Part shown: piece after piece, positions 61,141-64,000 of the stretch
How the letters are laid out: each line of letters begins with the position of its first letter
How positions within the stretch are numbered: position 1 is the stretch's first letter
From: Mycolicibacterium goodii
Lineage (GTDB): Bacteria; Actinomycetota; Actinomycetes; Mycobacteriales; Mycobacteriaceae
Direction: 5' to 3'
Assembly (NCBI RefSeq): GCF_001187505.1
Contig: NZ_CP012150.1
Coordinates: forward strand, 4,712,001-4,776,000
DNA length: 64,000 nt
The notes under the pieces: model-generated
Seen by the model: the letters and a program-made list of their open reading frames with translations, nothing else
Databases searched by the model: none
What the model was told of the DNA's origin: nothing
Made by a program: the position numbers and the translations under genes

Positions 61141-61602
61141 TTACCAGTTCCAGACGGACATGTCGTCCGGCGGGTACTGCTGGCAGACGTCGGTGGTGTT
61201 CGCCGCCACGCCCTTGTTGTTGAAGAACAGCTTCGCCCAGTTCGGCCACATCCACGCCAACTGCTCGAAGAACGCGTCGGTCGCGGTGTTCTCCGAGTAC
61301 TGCCGCCTGCCGGCGTAGTCCATGGAGAAGAACCAGTGGATCCGGTCGCGCGCGGCCTGCTGCACGTGCGGCGGCTTGTTGTTGTAGTCGATCATGTACC
61401 GCTCGTAGTACACGGGCTCGACATCGCGGGCCGCGGCCATGATCTGTTCGGCCGTGCACGGCGTCTTGAGGATCCGGTTGGGGATCGGGTAGTCGTCGGT
61501 GGCGTCAGCGGAGGCGATGCCCGGTGCGGCGGCCAGGCTGCCGGCCACCGCGCACGCGGCAATTCCGGCGCGGATCAGGTGGTTCACACGCATGCGTTTC
61601 AC
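61141..61602 (-). CDS. Secreted protein, DUF5078-like
   Basis: The 153-residue protein starts at GTG 61602 with GGAG well placed (ATG 61593 is an alternative). A signal peptide ends near ASADATDDY (about residue 32). The mature part has two cysteines (KTPCTAEQ and VCQQYPPD) and tryptophan-rich helices (HWFFSMDYAG; QLAWMWPNWA), as in mycobacterial DUF5078 proteins. Function unknown. Confidence 0.75.
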   Translation of the reverse strand: MKRMRVNHLIRAGIAACAVAGSLAAAPGIASADATDDYPIPNRILKTPCTAEQIMAAARDVEPVYYERYMIDYNNKPPHVQQAARDRIHWFFSMDYAGRRQYSENTATDAFFEQLAWMWPNWAKLFFNNKGVAANTTDVCQQYPPDDMSVWNW

Positions 61603-61643
61603 GATATCGCTCCAAAAATTTCTGATCGGGCCGGTCGTTCGGG

Positions 61644-61985
61644 TCAGCGCGCCGAATCCGCGGCGGCCTGCTCCATCACAAATCGCTGGTCGGGGCAGTA
61701 GTAGTTGATGGCGGTGCCGAGGAACTGCCAGCTCTGCGCCGCGGTGGAATCCCGGTCGAGCTGCTTGGTGACGAATTTGATCGAGTCGTTCGCGTTGTGA
61801 TCGACGCCGTTGTGCAGCCGTTTGCACGCGATCTTGCCGATCCAGGCGTTGTAGTCACGCGGGCCGTAGATGCCGTACGTGTGCAGTTCATTGGCGAAGT
61901 CGGTGTCAGGGTCCGCTTGGGCCGGAGCGGCGAGGGCGATCGACGCCGCGGCGGCACCCAGTGCGGCCAACGCTGCAAGCTTCAT
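61644..61985 (-). CDS. Secreted DUF732-like protein
   Basis: The 113-residue protein has a signal peptide ending near AQADPDTD (about residue 24) followed by a small helical domain with two cysteines (IACKRL and YYCPDQ), typical of DUF732. It lies 41 bp upstream of the other secreted gene on the same strand; they may be co-expressed. Confidence 0.82.
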   Translation of the reverse strand: MKLAALAALGAAAASIALAAPAQADPDTDFANELHTYGIYGPRDYNAWIGKIACKRLHNGVDHNANDSIKFVTKQLDRDSTAAQSWQFLGTAINYYCPDQRFVMEQAAADSAR

Positions 61986-62020
61986 GCCGTGAATCTTAGA
62001 TCATCTAATGCTGTTTCGGT

Positions 62021-63181
62021 TCATCTGGACGTCAATCCGGTGGCAATCAGCAGCGGGACCAGCTGTTCGGCGTCGGTGAGCGAGCCGTGATGACCGATGA
62101 GCGACGACTCCATCGGCTCGGCCGTCCGGCGCACCAGGGTGGCCGATCCGCGGGCGGCCGCGACCACGTCGCCGATTCGTCCGCGCACGTCGTCGCGCAC
62201 CCGGTCACCGAACCAGCCCGCCGAGATCGCCTCCTCCCGCGACAGTACCCACGCGGCCTGGCCGAGCGTGTCGCGCCAGGCCGCCAGCACCGCGTCCGCC
62301 GCGCCGTCCGCGGTGTAGACGTGGCGGGCGCGCGGTTCGCCGCCGATCGCGTCGACACCGTCGTCCAGCGGCTCGCAGGCATCGAGGTCGACCGCCGCGT
62401 CGGGATCCGCCGTCACCATGCCGTGGTCGGCGACGACGGCGAGCAGACCGTCGCGGGGCAGGGCCTCCACGATCGATTCGACGAGACGATCCACCTGCCG
62501 CAGCTGCATGACCCACGCCCGCGAGCCCGGCCCGTGCAGATGACCGACGAGGTCCAGTTGGCTGTGGTAGCCCCAGCAGAAGCCGCCGGTGGCCACGACG
62601 TCGGCCACGGCCGCGGCCAGGTCGCCGATCGCGTGCACGCCGATGTAGTTCCCGCCCCGCAGCACAGCACGGGTCAGGCCCGAGTCCGCGAACTCGGCAC
62701 CGGATACCACGCTCACCGCGACACCGGCCTCGGCGGCGCGCTGGAAAGTGGTCGGCAACGGTTGAACGGTCTCAGGGTCGACGGTGTCGCGCAGATCCCG
62801 GCCCCGCGGGTGCGGACGCCATCGCAGCGCGTTGATCACCCCGGCGTCGGGCACCCGGAACGTGTAGCCGACCATGCCGTGTTCGCCGGACCGGCAGCCG
62901 GTTCCGATGGCGGCCAGCCCGGCCGCGGTGGTGGCCGGAAAGCCGACCTGAAGGTTCCGGTCGCGCAGGCCGGCCATCACCGGTGCCTCGGTGGCGTGGG
63001 CATCGAGCAGTTCCGCGCCGAGGCCGTCGATCAGCAGCACGCATGCCCCGCGGATGGGTGACGGCAGGTCGATGCGCCCGGTGCCGTCGGCGCCGAAGCC
63101 GTCGACACCGATCGCGGCCAGCACCGACGGGATCACCTCGGCCAGGTGGGGCAGAGCGGGATCGGGCTTCGGCACCTCCAC
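62021..63181 (-). CDS. Alkaline phosphatase/phosphodiesterase-superfamily protein
   Basis: The 386-residue protein from GTG 63181 (GTG 63175 alternative) has VLLIDGLGAELLDAHATEAP (metal-binding Asp, N-terminal), nucleophile-like FPATTAAGLAAIGTG (Thr), YHSQLDLVGHLHGPGS (Asp/His) and VVADHGMVTADP (Asp-His), and ESSLIGHHGSLTD (His). This is the pyrophosphatase/phosphodiesterase fold with two metals. Nucleotide or lipid diester substrates are likely; identity unknown. No signal peptide is seen. Confidence 0.88.
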   Translation of the reverse strand: MEVPKPDPALPHLAEVIPSVLAAIGVDGFGADGTGRIDLPSPIRGACVLLIDGLGAELLDAHATEAPVMAGLRDRNLQVGFPATTAAGLAAIGTGCRSGEHGMVGYTFRVPDAGVINALRWRPHPRGRDLRDTVDPETVQPLPTTFQRAAEAGVAVSVVSGAEFADSGLTRAVLRGGNYIGVHAIGDLAAAVADVVATGGFCWGYHSQLDLVGHLHGPGSRAWVMQLRQVDRLVESIVEALPRDGLLAVVADHGMVTADPDAAVDLDACEPLDDGVDAIGGEPRARHVYTADGAADAVLAAWRDTLGQAAWVLSREEAISAGWFGDRVRDDVRGRIGDVVAAARGSATLVRRTAEPMESSLIGHHGSLTDAEQLVPLLIATGLTSR

Positions 63182-63250
63182 ATCGCGAGCCTGCCACAGC
63201 GCGGGTGAAGATTGTCCCGCAGCTTGCCACGGCCGGTACGCTGACGATTT

Positions 63251-63847
63251 ATGAAGCCGATCAAACCAGCTGTCCTCGTCGCCGCCCTGGCGGTGTCGGG
63301 AGGAATGCTCGGCGGTGTCACGTCGGCGGCGGCAAATGCCGAACCGACCACCCCGGCGCCGGCCCCCGCACCCGCGCCCGTTCCTGCACCCGTGCCTGCT
63401 CAGGGCGCCGGTACGGGTCCGGCCCCCGGCCCGGTGCCGGACGCGGCCGCCGCAGCTGCACCGGCCCCCGCGGCGGTCATGGATCACGACGGCACCTTCG
63501 TCGTCGGCACCGACATCCAGCCCGGCACGTACGCGACGGGCGGCCCTGCCGAAGGGGCCACCTGTTACTGGAAGCGCATGGCGGATCTGCACGGCGGGGA
63601 CATCATCGACAACGCCTTCACCAAGCAACCGGACGTCGTGACCATCGAAGCCACCGACAAGGCGTTCAAGACCAGCGGTTGCCAGCCCTGGACGCAGACC
63701 GACGCCGCGCCCACCGACACCCCCACCGGCGCGGGTGCGCCCGGCGATATCCCGGGGCTGATCGCCAAGGCCAAACTGCGCTCCTGGCTCGACTCCATCA
63801 ACGCCGGTGCCCGTCAGTTCGACGGCTCACAGGTACCCCTGCCCTGA
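63251..63847 (+). CDS. Secreted Pro/Ala-rich protein
   Basis: The 198-residue protein has a signal sequence (about 1-30, SAAANAEPT), a Pro/Ala/Gly-rich linker to about residue 75, then a small domain with two cysteines (GATCYWKRM; SGCQPWTQT) resembling mycobacterial exported domains that start HDGTFVVGTDIQPGTY. Function unknown. A strong terminator follows. Confidence 0.82.
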   Translation: MKPIKPAVLVAALAVSGGMLGGVTSAAANAEPTTPAPAPAPAPVPAPVPAQGAGTGPAPGPVPDAAAAAAPAPAAVMDHDGTFVVGTDIQPGTYATGGPAEGATCYWKRMADLHGGDIIDNAFTKQPDVVTIEATDKAFKTSGCQPWTQTDAAPTDTPTGAGAPGDIPGLIAKAKLRSWLDSINAGARQFDGSQVPLP

Positions 63848-63854
63848 CCCGCCC

Positions 63855-63886
63855 CGCAACGGGTGAAAGTCCCTTCACCCGTTGCG
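63855..63886 (+). terminator. Intrinsic terminator hairpin
   Basis: cgcaacgggtgaa and ttcacccgttgcg form a perfect 13-bp stem with 6-nt loop, 8 nt after the stop. It lacks a T-run, as many mycobacterial terminators do. Confidence 0.7.
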
Positions 63887-64000
63887 CATTGGCGTTCGGT
63901 CGGCCGGCTCTTCGCTGGTCCGTGCCGACACGCCGTAATGTTGCTGACAATGCGCCGCACGGGCGCTTGCGGGTGCGTCAATGTCTTTGCTGCCCAAAGT

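Noticed and set aside
63939..64000. Possible start of another plus-strand gene, with a Cys-rich N-terminus
   Set aside because: Only about 20 codons are visible before the window ends and there is no good ribosome site; not enough to call.
1..64000. CRISPR arrays, insertion sequences, tRNA or rRNA genes
   Set aside because: No spaced repeats, transposase-like product or tRNA-like fold was seen in the gaps between genes.

Overview
The window is very GC-rich, densely coded DNA from a fast-growing mycobacterium, most likely Mycolicibacterium (Mycobacterium) smegmatis or a close relative. Evidence for this: an MmpS/MmpL pair with a 967-residue MmpL, a mycolic-acid-type SAM methyltransferase, an Eis acetyltransferase, a CYP125 cytochrome P450, an L,D-transpeptidase, a DUF732-like secreted protein and frequent GTG/TTG starts. 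The order bfrA - MFS transporter - glnA3 matches Rv1876-Rv1877-Rv1878 of M. tuberculosis, and a TetR/molybdopterin oxidoreductase pair matches Rv0196-Rv0197 (both from memory of that genome). The gene set (eis, a second CYP125, bfrA) agrees with what I recall of the M. smegmatis MSMEG_3495-3565 region read backwards. No rRNA, tRNA, CRISPR array or insertion sequence was seen.

Layout. 1-3 kb: a truncated FUSC-type membrane protein, an EthD-like protein and a crotonase. 3-9 kb: the iron-storage locus (bfd-like ferredoxin, a hypothetical gene and bfrA, divergent around an IdeR-like box), a 683-residue MFS transporter, an AhpD-like protein, glnA3 and a VOC protein. 9-17 kb: SDR, dienelactone hydrolase lipoprotein, GT4 glycosyltransferase, a broken baeRF-like remnant, a P450 and a four-gene ectoine/amino-acid ABC importer (ehuBCDA order). 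17-26 kb: small secreted and membrane proteins, a luciferase-like oxidoreductase, an Mpt53/CcdA thiol-disulfide pair, a GerW-like pair, a mycolic acid methyltransferase, an MFS transporter with a C-terminal cytosolic domain, agmatinase and thioesterase. 26-35 kb: PLP lyase, DUF7159-like protein, L,D-transpeptidase, fatty-acid hydroxylase with a GntR regulator, XRE regulator, CYP125. 35-45 kb: molybdopterin oxidoreductase with TetR, nitronate monooxygenase, HAD phosphatase, a frameshifted dehydrogenase, a hydroxysteroid-dehydrogenase-like SDR, a secreted GH2 enzyme. 45-64 kb: eis, cinA, MBL protein, hydrolase, class I aldolase, PLP decarboxylase, amidase, YaaA, NlpC/P60-like protein, ArsR-AHSA1 regulator, mmpS-mmpL, secreted proteins, a phosphodiesterase-like enzyme.

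The strongest cross-window pattern is regulatory. Five sites match, or nearly match, the KstR operator TnnAACnnGTTnnA. They lie in front of a crotonase, an AhpD-like gene, CYP125, a nitronate monooxygenase and a divergent dehydrogenase/hydroxysteroid-dehydrogenase-like pair, which suggests a dispersed sterol or lipid catabolic regulon. Other operator-like palindromes stand before the MFS, XRE, TetR and MBL genes. A 27-codon open frame overlaps the mmpS start. One dehydrogenase carries an apparent 1-nt deletion.
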